The notes under the pieces are model-generated. The model was not told the origin of the DNA. It did no database searches and saw only the letters and a list, made by a program, of their open reading frames with translations. This document shows, piece by piece, positions 27,279 to 36,062 of a DNA stretch of 64,000 nt. This stretch comes from Methanobrevibacter ruminantium (lineage in GTDB: Archaea; Methanobacteriota; Methanobacteria; Methanobacteriales; Methanobacteriaceae), in assembly GCF_016294135.1 (NCBI RefSeq), contig NZ_JAEDCO010000001.1, positions 62,001 through 126,000 on the forward strand. Reading direction: 5' to 3'. The translations under genes and the position numbers were made by a program. How positions within the stretch are numbered: position 1 is the first letter of the stretch; every line of letters begins with the position of its first letter.

Positions 27279-28463
27279 TTATTCGTATAATTCAACTCCT
27301 TTATAACGAGCAATAGCTGCCACATCCTTATCTCCACGGCCTGATACATTGATGACAATTATATCATCCTTATCCATATCACCTGCAATTCTCATGGCAT
27401 GTGCTATTGCATGTGATGATTCAATAGCGGGGATGATTCCTTCCATTCTTGATAAGTATTCAAATGCCTCAACTGCTTCATCATCAGTTGCTGAAACATA
27501 TTCTGCTCTTCCAATATCATGCAAATAAGCATGTTCTGGACCGATTCCAGGGTAATCAAGTCCTGCAGAGATAGAGTAAACTGGAGAAATCTGACCATAG
27601 TTTCCTTGACAGAAATAAGATTTCATCCCATGGAAAATTCCAAGCTCCCCTTTAGCAATTGTTGCTGCATGAAATTCAGTGTCAATTCCCTTTCCTGCAG
27701 CTTCCACACCAACAAGCTTTACTTCCTCATCTTCCAGGAAATTATAGAATGCACCCATAGCATTGCTTCCACCACCAACACAGGCAATGACCATATCTGG
27801 CAATTTGCCTTCAAGCTCCAATATCTGTTCTTTTATCTCTTCACTGATTACCGCTTGAAAATCCCTTACAATTGTTGGGAATGGATGAGGACCCATTGTT
27901 GAACCAATTACATAGTGAGTGTCATCAACTCTTGAAATCCATTCTCTGAATGCATCATTCACTGCATCCTTAAGCACTTTCGAACCGGTTGTTACAGTAT
28001 GCACTTTAGCTCCGAGAAGTCCCATTCTAAATACATTCAATGCTTGACGCTTGGTGTCCTCTTCACCCATGAAGACCTCACATTCCATACCCAATAATGC
28101 TGCTGCAGTAGCTGTAGCCACTCCATGCTGACCTGCACCTGTCTCTGCAATGACTCTGGTCTTTCCCATCTTTTTAGCCAAAAGACATTGACCAAGCACA
28201 TTGTTTATTTTATGAGCTCCAGTATGGTTCAAGTCTTCACGCTTGAGGTAAATCTTTGCTCCACCGAGATCTTCGGTCATTCTCTTTGCATAATACAATA
28301 ATGAAGGTCTTCCTGCATATTCCTTCAATAGAGTGTTTAATTCCTCTACAAATTCAGGATCTTCCTTAAAATGATTATATTGCTCTTCCAAGTTCAGGAG
28401 TTCATTCATCAATGTTTCAGACATGTATTGGCCACCATGAACTCCAAATCGTCCTCTGCTCAT
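27279..28463 (-). CDS. trpB: Tryptophan synthase beta subunit
   Basis: PLP enzyme that joins indole and serine to make tryptophan. The 394-residue protein is of the TrpB1 type, the form that pairs with TrpA. The PLP lysine lies in LNHTGAHKINN near residues 77-87, AETGAGQHG follows near 105-113, and CVGGGSNAMGAF near 229-240 binds the cofactor phosphate. GGAG lies 8 nt before the ATG. Located between trpF and trpA. Confidence 0.97.
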   Translation of the reverse strand: MSRGRFGVHGGQYMSETLMNELLNLEEQYNHFKEDPEFVEELNTLLKEYAGRPSLLYYAKRMTEDLGGAKIYLKREDLNHTGAHKINNVLGQCLLAKKMGKTRVIAETGAGQHGVATATAAALLGMECEVFMGEEDTKRQALNVFRMGLLGAKVHTVTTGSKVLKDAVNDAFREWISRVDDTHYVIGSTMGPHPFPTIVRDFQAVISEEIKEQILELEGKLPDMVIACVGGGSNAMGAFYNFLEDEEVKLVGVEAAGKGIDTEFHAATIAKGELGIFHGMKSYFCQGNYGQISPVYSISAGLDYPGIGPEHAYLHDIGRAEYVSATDDEAVEAFEYLSRMEGIIPAIESSHAIAHAMRIAGDMDKDDIIVINVSGRGDKDVAAIARYKGVELYE

Positions 28464-28520
28464 ATTTTATCTCCAATTCTATCTCATTATAAAATTCAAA
28501 TATTTATTAGTAATAATATA

Positions 28521-29162
28521 TTATCTATAATTTTCCATAATTTCAATGATTTTCTTGATTTTCTTTTCATCCTTAAATCCATCCGTTTCAACGGAACTGC
28601 TTAAGTCAACTGCAAATGGATTGAATTCCCCAATAGCTAAAGCCAGGTTTTCACTGTTTAAACCTCCCGCTAGAAAAATGGAATTTTTAAAGAATTCACT
28701 CTCTTTATCTATAAGACTCCAGTCGAATGTTTTTCCAGAGCCTTTTCCACTGTCTAATATAAAATAGTCAGATGCTGAATCTCGCCACTTCAATAACTCA
28801 TCATCATAATCAGCACCTTCTTTTATTTCAATTGCATTTATAACAGGTATTTGTTTTCCAGTTTCTTCAATTGATTTATCTTTTAGATCCCTTATATACT
28901 TTTCATCTTCATCTCCATGAAGCTGAGCCATTTCTATTATTCCATCCTTGAACAAGTCTACAATGAGTTTCATATGCTCATTTACAAACACCCCTACAGG
29001 AACAATATCTTCACTTAAAAGACCGGACAATTCTTTAGCCTGATTATATGAGACTTTACGTGGACTTTCAGCAAAAACGAATCCAATGTAATCTGGCTTA
29101 TAACTATTTGCCATTTCTATATCTTCAGACCTTCTCATTCCACAAACCTTAAGCTTAACCAT
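28521..29162 (-). CDS. trpF: Phosphoribosylanthranilate isomerase
   Basis: Amadori isomerisation of phosphoribosylanthranilate to CdRP. The 213-residue barrel opens with KVCGMRRSED, holding the catalytic cysteine (Cys7). YIGFVFAESPRKV follows, and AGGLNSENL carries the late phosphate-binding region. The catalytic Asp is likely in LDSGKGSGKTFDW. It overlaps the end of trpC by 8 nt, indicating translational coupling. 57 bp separate it from trpB. Confidence 0.94.
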   Translation of the reverse strand: MVKLKVCGMRRSEDIEMANSYKPDYIGFVFAESPRKVSYNQAKELSGLLSEDIVPVGVFVNEHMKLIVDLFKDGIIEMAQLHGDEDEKYIRDLKDKSIEETGKQIPVINAIEIKEGADYDDELLKWRDSASDYFILDSGKGSGKTFDWSLIDKESEFFKNSIFLAGGLNSENLALAIGEFNPFAVDLSSSVETDGFKDEKKIKKIIEIMENYR

Positions 29163-29931
29163 TCTTTAACTCCGCAATCATAGCTTTTTTATCATCACTT
29201 CTCATTAAGGTTTCGCCAATCAAAACTGCATCAACATTGTTTTCCTTCAATCTCCTTACATCTTCAGCTGTTTTAATTCCACTTTCAGAAATGAACAATA
29301 TATCATCACTAACTAATCTATGTAAATTAACGCTATTATTGATATCAACAGTGAAATCAGCTAAATTTCTATTGTTTACACCGATGATCTCTGCACCTGC
29401 ATCCATTGCAGTTCTGATTTCCTTTGCATCATGAGTTTCAACAATTGCAGAAAGACCTAATTCATGAGCCAAGTCCAAATATTCCTTCAATTGAACATCA
29501 TCAAGTATTGAAACAATCAAAAGAATAGCTGAAGCCCCTAATGATTTAGCTTCATATATCATATACTCATCAATTGTAAAATCCTTTCTTAAAATTGGAA
29601 GGCGAACATTTTCAGCAATTTCCTTAAGGTAATCGTTAGATCCTTTGAAAAAGTATGGCTCTGTCAAAACTGAAATTGCAGAAGCCCCTGATTGCTCATA
29701 ATCCTTAGCAATTTTAATGTAGTCAAAATCTTCAGCAATTAATCCTTTTGAAGGAGAAGCTTTCTTGACTTCCGCAATGATTGCAATTTCATGGTCTTTT
29801 AAGGCTTTCTTAAATGGAAAATCATCATTGGCATCAAGTTTTGATACTTCCTCTCTTATTTGATCTAAAGACCTATTCCTCTTTGATTCAACTAATCTCT
29901 CTTTAGTTTTTGCAACAATCTTATCTAGCAT
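29155..29931 (-). CDS. trpC: Indole-3-glycerol phosphate synthase
   Basis: Closes the indole ring from CdRP. A 258-residue barrel with an N-terminal helical extension. Key sequences: IAEVKKASPSKG near 53-64 with the catalytic Lys, LRKDFTIDEYMI near 112, and GVNNRNLADFTVD near 181. SESGIKTAEDV near 213-223 is the phosphate site. Standalone, not fused to TrpF as in some bacteria. It lies 29 bp after trpD and overlaps trpF. Confidence 0.95.
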   Translation of the reverse strand: MLDKIVAKTKERLVESKRNRSLDQIREEVSKLDANDDFPFKKALKDHEIAIIAEVKKASPSKGLIAEDFDYIKIAKDYEQSGASAISVLTEPYFFKGSNDYLKEIAENVRLPILRKDFTIDEYMIYEAKSLGASAILLIVSILDDVQLKEYLDLAHELGLSAIVETHDAKEIRTAMDAGAEIIGVNNRNLADFTVDINNSVNLHRLVSDDILFISESGIKTAEDVRRLKENNVDAVLIGETLMRSDDKKAMIAELKNG

Positions 29932-29960
29932 ATAATCATCTATTTAGTAAGCAAAGGTAT

Positions 29961-30968
29961 TTATCTATTTGTAACTTCAATGAATCTCTCAAGCTGATTC
30001 AATGCCTTGCCAGAGTCAATGACCTCTTCAGCCAACTTGATTCCATCTTCCAATGAATCAACTTTACCTGCGACAAAGAATCCTGCAGCGGAATTTAAGA
30101 GAACCGCATTTCTTCTTGGGCCTTTTTCCCCATTTAAGACAGCTAATGTGATTTCTGCATTTTCCTTTGCATCCCCTCCAACAAGATCTTCTTTAGAAGA
30201 AATATCCATTCCGAAATCTTCTGGAGAAAGTTCATATGTTCTTATCTTGCCATCTTTTAGTTCACATACTGCGGTCTTGTCACTTGCAGAGATCTCATCC
30301 ATCACATCCAATCCATAGACGACCATTGCAGACTTAACTCCCAAATTCTTCAAAACATATGTAAGAGGCTCCAATAACTCCATTTCATATACTCCCAAAA
30401 CTTCCATTGAAGCACCTGCCGGACTTGTCAATGGCCCTAAAATATTGAATATTGTTCTAATGGAAAGTTCCTTACGAACACCTGCAACATATTTCATTGA
30501 GAGATGGTAGTTTTGAGCAAAAAGGAAACATAAGTTTATTTCCTTTAGGCAACTTAAGCTTTTTTCAGGACTAATATGGATATTGACTCCTAATTCTTCC
30601 AGCACATCCGCTGCACCACATTTGCTTGAAGCTGATCTGTTTCCATGCTTTGCCACTGGAACACCTGCAGCTGAAATCACAATGGAAGAGGTAGTGGAGA
30701 TATTGAATGTGTTTGAACCATCCCCTCCAGTTCCAACGATTTCAACGACTTCCTCCTCATTCAATAATCTTACACAGTGAGCCCTCATAGCTTCAGCAGA
30801 TGCTGTGATTTCATTAATTGTTTCACCTTTCATTGACATTGCTGTTAAGTATGCGCTCATTTGAACTTCACTTGCCTTTCCGCTCATGATCTCATCCATT
30901 GTCTCATAAGCTTCCTCATAAGTTAAATCTTCATGTTTATATACCTTTAAAATTGCTTCTTTAATCAT
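29961..30968 (-). CDS. trpD: Anthranilate phosphoribosyltransferase
   Basis: Transfers phosphoribose from PRPP to anthranilate. About 335 residues. The PRPP-binding signature GTGGDGSNTFNIST lies near residues 78-91, KHGNRSASSKCGAADVLE near 105-122, and RTIFNILGPLTSPAG near 170. Start chosen at the ATG at 30968, with GTGAT upstream; the GTG at 30977 is part of that site. Not fused to TrpG. About 97 bp after trpG, the widest gap among the first genes of the operon. Confidence 0.96.
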   Translation of the reverse strand: MIKEAILKVYKHEDLTYEEAYETMDEIMSGKASEVQMSAYLTAMSMKGETINEITASAEAMRAHCVRLLNEEEVVEIVGTGGDGSNTFNISTTSSIVISAAGVPVAKHGNRSASSKCGAADVLEELGVNIHISPEKSLSCLKEINLCFLFAQNYHLSMKYVAGVRKELSIRTIFNILGPLTSPAGASMEVLGVYEMELLEPLTYVLKNLGVKSAMVVYGLDVMDEISASDKTAVCELKDGKIRTYELSPEDFGMDISSKEDLVGGDAKENAEITLAVLNGEKGPRRNAVLLNSAAGFFVAGKVDSLEDGIKLAEEVIDSGKALNQLERFIEVTNR

Positions 30969-31065
30969 AAAAATCACTTTTCTTGCTTTTTAAAAATTCA
31001 TAATGTCTTCAATTAATCAGTTTTACTATACCTTATTTAAAATAATATTTTTAAACAATCAATTA

Positions 31066-31635
31066 CTATACCTTATTTAAAAAATTCTCTATAATTGTTA
31101 ATCCATCGGGTGTCAATATTGATTCCGGGTGAAATTGTAGTCCATAAACATCAAATTCCTTATGCTTTACAGCCATGACTTCACCATCATCCTCTGATTT
31201 TGATATGATTTCCAATGAATCTGGAAGGGTATCCTCCAACAAGCTTAAGGAATGATACCTTCCAACGCTTATCTCATTTGGCAATCCTTCAAAAATGGAA
31301 TCTGAATCTAAGGAAATTCTTGAAGATTTTCCATGCATCAGTCTTTTTGCATAGGAAACCTTAGCTCCAAATGCTGTGCAGATTGCCTGATGACCTAAAC
31401 AGACACCTAATATTGGAAATTCACTGTATAATTCCTTAACTATATCTATGCAGATTCCTGCATTTTCACATCTTCCAGGACCTGGAGACAATATGATTGC
31501 TTCAGGATTCAAAGCCCTTATTTCATCAATGCTAATTTTATCATTCCTAAAAACCATTATATCTGGATTGACCTCACCAATCAATTGGAATAGATTATAT
31601 GAAAAGCTGTCATAATTGTCTATAAGCAGAATCAT
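31066..31635 (-). CDS. trpG: Anthranilate synthase glutaminase subunit
   Basis: Class I glutamine amidotransferase that supplies ammonia to TrpE. The 189-residue protein has NYDSFSYNL near the start, SPGPGRCENAG near 50-60, the nucleophile in LGVCLGHQAI near 76-85, and the catalytic His in LQFHPESILT near 168. Its ATG overlaps the trpE stop (ATGA), so translation is coupled and stoichiometric, as expected for an obligate complex. Confidence 0.95.
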   Translation of the reverse strand: MILLIDNYDSFSYNLFQLIGEVNPDIMVFRNDKISIDEIRALNPEAIILSPGPGRCENAGICIDIVKELYSEFPILGVCLGHQAICTAFGAKVSYAKRLMHGKSSRISLDSDSIFEGLPNEISVGRYHSLSLLEDTLPDSLEIISKSEDDGEVMAVKHKEFDVYGLQFHPESILTPDGLTIIENFLNKV

Positions 31636-33275
31636 TCTATCCCTCCATTTGCTATCCTTAAAGCATCCATAACTGCCCTTGCCTTATTGTTGCATTCTAC
31701 AAATTCATTCTCAGGAACACTGTCTGCAACAATGCCTGCACCAACTCTTATGAAAACCTTTTTGTCCCTTGCAAATGCAATCCGGATTGCAATGCAAGTG
31801 TCTAGATTGCCTGTCAAATCGATGTATCCAATAGCTCCACCATAAATTCCTCTCTTATTGTCTTCAAGCTCATTGATTATCTCACAAGCCCTTATCTTTG
31901 GGGCTCCGGATAATGTACCCGCGGGAAGGATTGAATCAATTGTGGATAAGTAGTCATAATTCTCTCTTAGAATTCCTTCAACAGTTGATCCTATATGCAT
32001 CACATGGGAGAACCTTACAATATCCATATATCGATTTACCTTAACAGAGCCAATTTCACTTATTTTGCCAATGTCATTTCTTCCTAGGTCAACGAGCATA
32101 TTATGTTCAGCCAATTCCTTTTCATCGGCAAGCAAGTCCTCTTCTAGTAATCTGTCTTCTTCAACTGTCTTTCCTCTTGGCCTTGTTCCTGCAAGAGGGA
32201 AAGTGTAGACCTGGTTGTCAACAAGCTTTACAAGGGTTTCTGGACTTGCACCTGCAATCTCTATGTCATCACTTGAGAAATAGAACATATAAGGAGATGG
32301 GTTTGTAGTTCTTAACACCCTATAAACATCAAATAGGCTTCCTTCAATATCCGCTTCAATCCTATTTGACAGCACAACTTGGAATATGTCTCCTTCTGTA
32401 ATGTAATCCTTTGCCTTTTCCACCATCTCGCAGTATTCATCTTTTGAAAACAAGTATCTGAAATCGGATTTGAGTTCAATAGGCAAATGCTTGGTAATTT
32501 CCTTTCTAATCTTATCTATTTCTTCCAAGGAATCTATTTCCTTCATTTTTTGACTAGCTTCCAATGTCTTCCTATTGGTTAAATGATGATTGAAATCATC
32601 ATCAAGCAAATCCACAATATTATCTGCCTTAATGATATCCACTATGTCCAAAATGGATTTGCATGCTTCAGCATAGTTTTCTTCAATGAAACTTTGATCT
32701 TCACTTATCTCCATATTAACAATGACAACAATCTTTTGCTTAAAATTGTCAAATGCAATTACCTTATCAAAAAGCATCAAATCAACATCCTTGAATGCAT
32801 CCTGATTCTGTGCATCCAAGATAAGTGAAGGTTCACTGTATTTAATGTAATCATAAGAGAAATATCCTACAAGCCCTCCTGAAAAAGGAGGCATCCCTTC
32901 AATCTTTGGGGATTTGTTCTCTTCCACAATTTCTCTGATATACTCTCCAGGATTATCAGTTTTGACTTTAAAGCATTTGTCTTCATCATCTTCTATTTCA
33001 CAATCACTGAAACTTGACTTGCCTTTAATGGAGAGATTGCCGTCTTGACAGGTAATTTCAAGAATAGGATTGAAACCTAAGAAACTGTATCTTCCCCAAT
33101 TTTTAGAATCCTCTACACTTTCAAGCATATAGCAATGATTGCTTAAGATCCTAAGTCTTCTTAAAACTTCAATGGAAGTTTTTGTATCTGAAAATATCTC
33201 ATAGCTGATTGGAATCCTTTTATATGAAGGGCCCTTAGCTATTTCTTTTGCTTCTTCAATATTGGGAAAAAACAC
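31632..33275 (-). CDS. trpE: Anthranilate synthase component I
   Basis: Makes anthranilate from chorismate, the first committed step. The 547-residue protein includes a variable N-terminal domain with the LLESVEDSKNWGRYSFLG-like tryptophan-sensing motif (here LESVEDSKNWGRYSF). The chorismate-binding domain runs from about residue 270 and has FPLAGTRPRG, DLGRNDIG and IYGGAIGYIDLTGNLD. GTG start at 33275 with AAAGGAGA 6 nt upstream; no better ATG exists. First gene of the operon, behind a promoter with TRP-box-like elements. Confidence 0.96.
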   Translation of the reverse strand: MFFPNIEEAKEIAKGPSYKRIPISYEIFSDTKTSIEVLRRLRILSNHCYMLESVEDSKNWGRYSFLGFNPILEITCQDGNLSIKGKSSFSDCEIEDDEDKCFKVKTDNPGEYIREIVEENKSPKIEGMPPFSGGLVGYFSYDYIKYSEPSLILDAQNQDAFKDVDLMLFDKVIAFDNFKQKIVVIVNMEISEDQSFIEENYAEACKSILDIVDIIKADNIVDLLDDDFNHHLTNRKTLEASQKMKEIDSLEEIDKIRKEITKHLPIELKSDFRYLFSKDEYCEMVEKAKDYITEGDIFQVVLSNRIEADIEGSLFDVYRVLRTTNPSPYMFYFSSDDIEIAGASPETLVKLVDNQVYTFPLAGTRPRGKTVEEDRLLEEDLLADEKELAEHNMLVDLGRNDIGKISEIGSVKVNRYMDIVRFSHVMHIGSTVEGILRENYDYLSTIDSILPAGTLSGAPKIRACEIINELEDNKRGIYGGAIGYIDLTGNLDTCIAIRIAFARDKKVFIRVGAGIVADSVPENEFVECNNKARAVMDALRIANGGIE

Positions 33276-33588
33276 TTTTAATCTCCTTTATAATATTAAT
33301 ATTTTAATAATGTATACTTTATTATGTATAATGTACTATTTAAATCTTTGTTGTATAAAAATGTACATTATTTTAATATCTTGAAAATTGGGGAATCAAT
33401 AAAAAAATTTAAATAATGTTTTAATATAATTATAAACATTATTCAATATACTTTTAAAAAGATAAATCTTTTTAAAAATAATCGATTTAATTTTTAATTC
33501 ATTTATTTTATAATATGATAAAAAAGCAAATTAAGGAATGAATTCATTAGAAATCCAGTCCAAATCCATTAATTATTAAGGCGGAATT
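33276..33588. promoter_or_regulatory. trpE promoter region with TGTACA-type TRP boxes; divergent trkH promoter
   Basis: Between divergent trpE and trkH. On the trpE side are five TGTA-type hexamers: TGTATA at 33311, 33325 and 33352, TGTACT at 33332, and a perfect TGTACA at 33362-33367. A minus-strand TATA candidate ATTTAAATA (33337-33345) lies among them. In Methanothermobacter the repressor TrpY binds TGTACA TRP boxes at trp promoters, so the same control is likely here; the trpY gene is not in this window. The trkH side (about 33420-33588) is AT-rich with no clear element. Confidence 0.6.
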
Positions 33589-35067
33589 ATGAGGATAAAT
33601 TACTTATCACGACAAGATATAAAAATCATCTTGCATTATCTTGGATACATTATGGTGGGAATAGGTGCAATATTGATGCTACCAATATTCATCGACCTTT
33701 ACTACCTTGAACATTCATACATTATTGGCTTGATTCCACCAGCCCTATCAATTGGATTAGGTTTTTTATTTGCTGAAAAGTTTAAGCAGTACGATAAGCT
33801 TAAATTCAAGCATGGAATGTTCATATCAAGTGTTGCTTGGCTATGGGCAGGATTTGTAGGCGCCATCATAATGATGCTGATGTTGGACATTTCATTTATA
33901 GACGCTTTTTTTGAAAACATTTCCGCATGGACAGGAAGTGGATTGACCATGTTCAATGATGTGGAAGTGTTGCCAAAATCAATACTATTTTTAAGAAGCC
34001 TTGAACAGTGGATTGGAGGATTAGGTGTAGTAATTATTTTCATTAGCCTTCTCATCAAACCTGGAACTTCTGCTTTCAAATTGTATAAATCAGAGGCAAG
34101 AGACGATAAGATCAAGCCAAACATTAAGAATACCCTTAATAAGACAATAGAAATATATCTTATTTACACTTTATTCGGTATCATCCTATATCTTTTGGCA
34201 GGACTCCCTCTTTTTGACTCCGTAAATCTTACTTTTACCACTATTTCCACTGGAGGAATGTCAATAAAAAATGCGAATGTGGGATTCTATAACAGCAATC
34301 TTGTCTATTTAATCACAATGGCCCTAATGCTGTTGGGAGCTACAAGTTTTGCAGTCCATTATAATATAATCAAGACAAAGGGAAAATCCATAATAAAAGA
34401 TATACAATCCCAAGCAATCATTTTAAGCATCATAATCAGTGGAATATTAATTGCGGCAATAACTCACATGACTCCAATGAATGTAATATTCCATATAGTC
34501 TCAGCAGTGACAACAACAGGCGCAAATATTGCAAGTTCCAGTGAATTGGCTTCCTGGGCCCCTGCTTCATTGATTATCATAATGGTATTGATGGTGATGG
34601 GCGGTTCTTCCGGATCAACTGTAGGTGCTGTAAAGATAATTAGGGTAATTACATTCCTTAGAGGCATAAACCTTACCGTTACAAATGTAATTGCTCCTAA
34701 AAGGGTCGTGAATACAAAAATAGCCAACAGAACATTTACTCAAAGGGAAATAAAAGAAGCTTCATCCTATATATCAGTTTATCTAATGTTTTTAATTGTG
34801 TCATGGGTAATAATGACTTTCTATACAAATGACCCTATCAATTCATTGTTTGATGTTACATCCACAATAGGTAATGTTGGATTAAGCACTGGCATGATCA
34901 ATGGAAACTTAGCAACAATCCCTAAAATAATGCTAATATTCCTAATGTGGATAGGAAGATTGGAAATCATCCCTATTTTACTTACAATACAATTAGGATT
35001 CAGAACATTTGACCAAAGCTTAAAATTAGCTAAAAGAAAGTTCAGAAGAATAATTAACTTAAGATAA
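33589..35067 (+). CDS. TrkH family potassium transporter
   Basis: Potassium-translocating membrane subunit of a Trk/Ktr system, 492 residues with about ten helices. Four pore-loop segments each bring a filter glycine: SAWTGSGLTMF near 113, TTISTGGMSI near 218, SAVTTTGANI near 308, and TSTIGNVGLSTG near 425. RSLEQWIGGLGVVI near 135 is a family landmark. The cytosolic TrkA/KtrA regulator is not nearby. A broken ion-channel-like gene follows 64 bp downstream. A 9-bp hairpin (35053-35080) encloses the stop codon but has no T-tract. Confidence 0.9.
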   Translation: MRINYLSRQDIKIILHYLGYIMVGIGAILMLPIFIDLYYLEHSYIIGLIPPALSIGLGFLFAEKFKQYDKLKFKHGMFISSVAWLWAGFVGAIIMMLMLDISFIDAFFENISAWTGSGLTMFNDVEVLPKSILFLRSLEQWIGGLGVVIIFISLLIKPGTSAFKLYKSEARDDKIKPNIKNTLNKTIEIYLIYTLFGIILYLLAGLPLFDSVNLTFTTISTGGMSIKNANVGFYNSNLVYLITMALMLLGATSFAVHYNIIKTKGKSIIKDIQSQAIILSIIISGILIAAITHMTPMNVIFHIVSAVTTTGANIASSSELASWAPASLIIIMVLMVMGGSSGSTVGAVKIIRVITFLRGINLTVTNVIAPKRVVNTKIANRTFTQREIKEASSYISVYLMFLIVSWVIMTFYTNDPINSLFDVTSTIGNVGLSTGMINGNLATIPKIMLIFLMWIGRLEIIPILLTIQLGFRTFDQSLKLAKRKFRRIINLR

Positions 35068-35131
35068 TACATAAGTTAATTACTCATAAAATCATGATTA
35101 TTAGTATTGAGAAGTTAAGTGGGGAAAATTA

Positions 35132-35969
35132 ATGGTTAGTGAAACACAACTCGTATACATGGCTATATAAATAATATACATATTTTAGGAATTGCATTTT
35201 TCTTTGGAGTTTATTTAGTGAGTTCATATATACTCAAATATCTCAAGAGAAATAGGCATAAGAGATTATTGAACTCAACAGAATATTTGCCTAAAGAAGA
35301 GACTCAAACATTGAAACAAGTCTTTTATCTCATCATCATAACACTTTGTTTTGTAGATATCCTTTATCCTTAGTGTTTTGGTCATCAGATGACTTTTACA
35401 GGCATTTTATTTTCTATGATGTCCTTGTATCATTGATAGGCTGTTTGGCAATTAAAAAAGATACCCTAACAGAAAAAATAATCATGATATTCTTAATCCT
35501 CCTATCTTCATTGCTACACTCTACCCTTGATGACCCTGCAATATTATTAGTGATATTATTAGCTGTCCACTTTATAGGATTGGCTTATGTAATTAAAGTC
35601 TATTATGGCAAATTCATTCATTTCACTGAATCAAATGGATTGGGAATAAGTATCTTATTGTTATTTGGACTTGTATTTGTAAGTTTTATTTTTACCTCCT
35701 TTGCAGAAGGAAAAAATTTATTAGACTCATTGGTAATGGTTTCAAATGCATTCACAAGTAATGGTTATGCGGTATTAGGAGACACCCCTATAGGTAAATT
35801 GAATAGCCTATTCCTTGTTTGGGGAGGATATATCCTATCAGGAGTAGGTACTGCAACATTAACTACTGCACTTCTCTCAAGACACTTCAATAAGAGATTT
35901 GAAGAATTGGAAAAGCTAATCAAAAACAATAACGATGAAAATGCTGATGATTTAAAAAAAGATGATTAA
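35132..35969 (+). pseudogene. Two-frameshift membrane ion-channel-like gene
   Basis: Three successive frames join into one protein of about 279 residues. Frame 1 starts at the ATG at 35132 and stops at 35168. Frame 2 carries HILGIAFFFGVYLVSSYIL and stops at the TAG at 35371. Frame 3 runs to 35969. One missing base near 35166 and another near 35370 restore continuity (ILYP-LVFWSSDDF). The protein has several helices, ending with a pore-like segment: NAFTSNGYAVLGD, then GKLNSLFLVWGGYILSGVGTATL. This resembles the filter plus inner helix of two-helix potassium channels. Beside trkH, so a potassium role fits. Two lesions in one gene favour true decay. Confidence 0.7.
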
Positions 35970-36062
35970 TAAAAAATAAGAATAATAAAAATAAGATTAA
36001 AAAATAGAAAATAAAATTCCATCCATTTAATTAAAAGTTCGATTAATTAAACAATGAAATAA

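Noticed and set aside
33276..33330. Attenuator with a Trp-rich leader peptide before trpE
   Set aside because: No short ORF with tryptophan codons and no alternative hairpins; TGTACA boxes explain regulation better.
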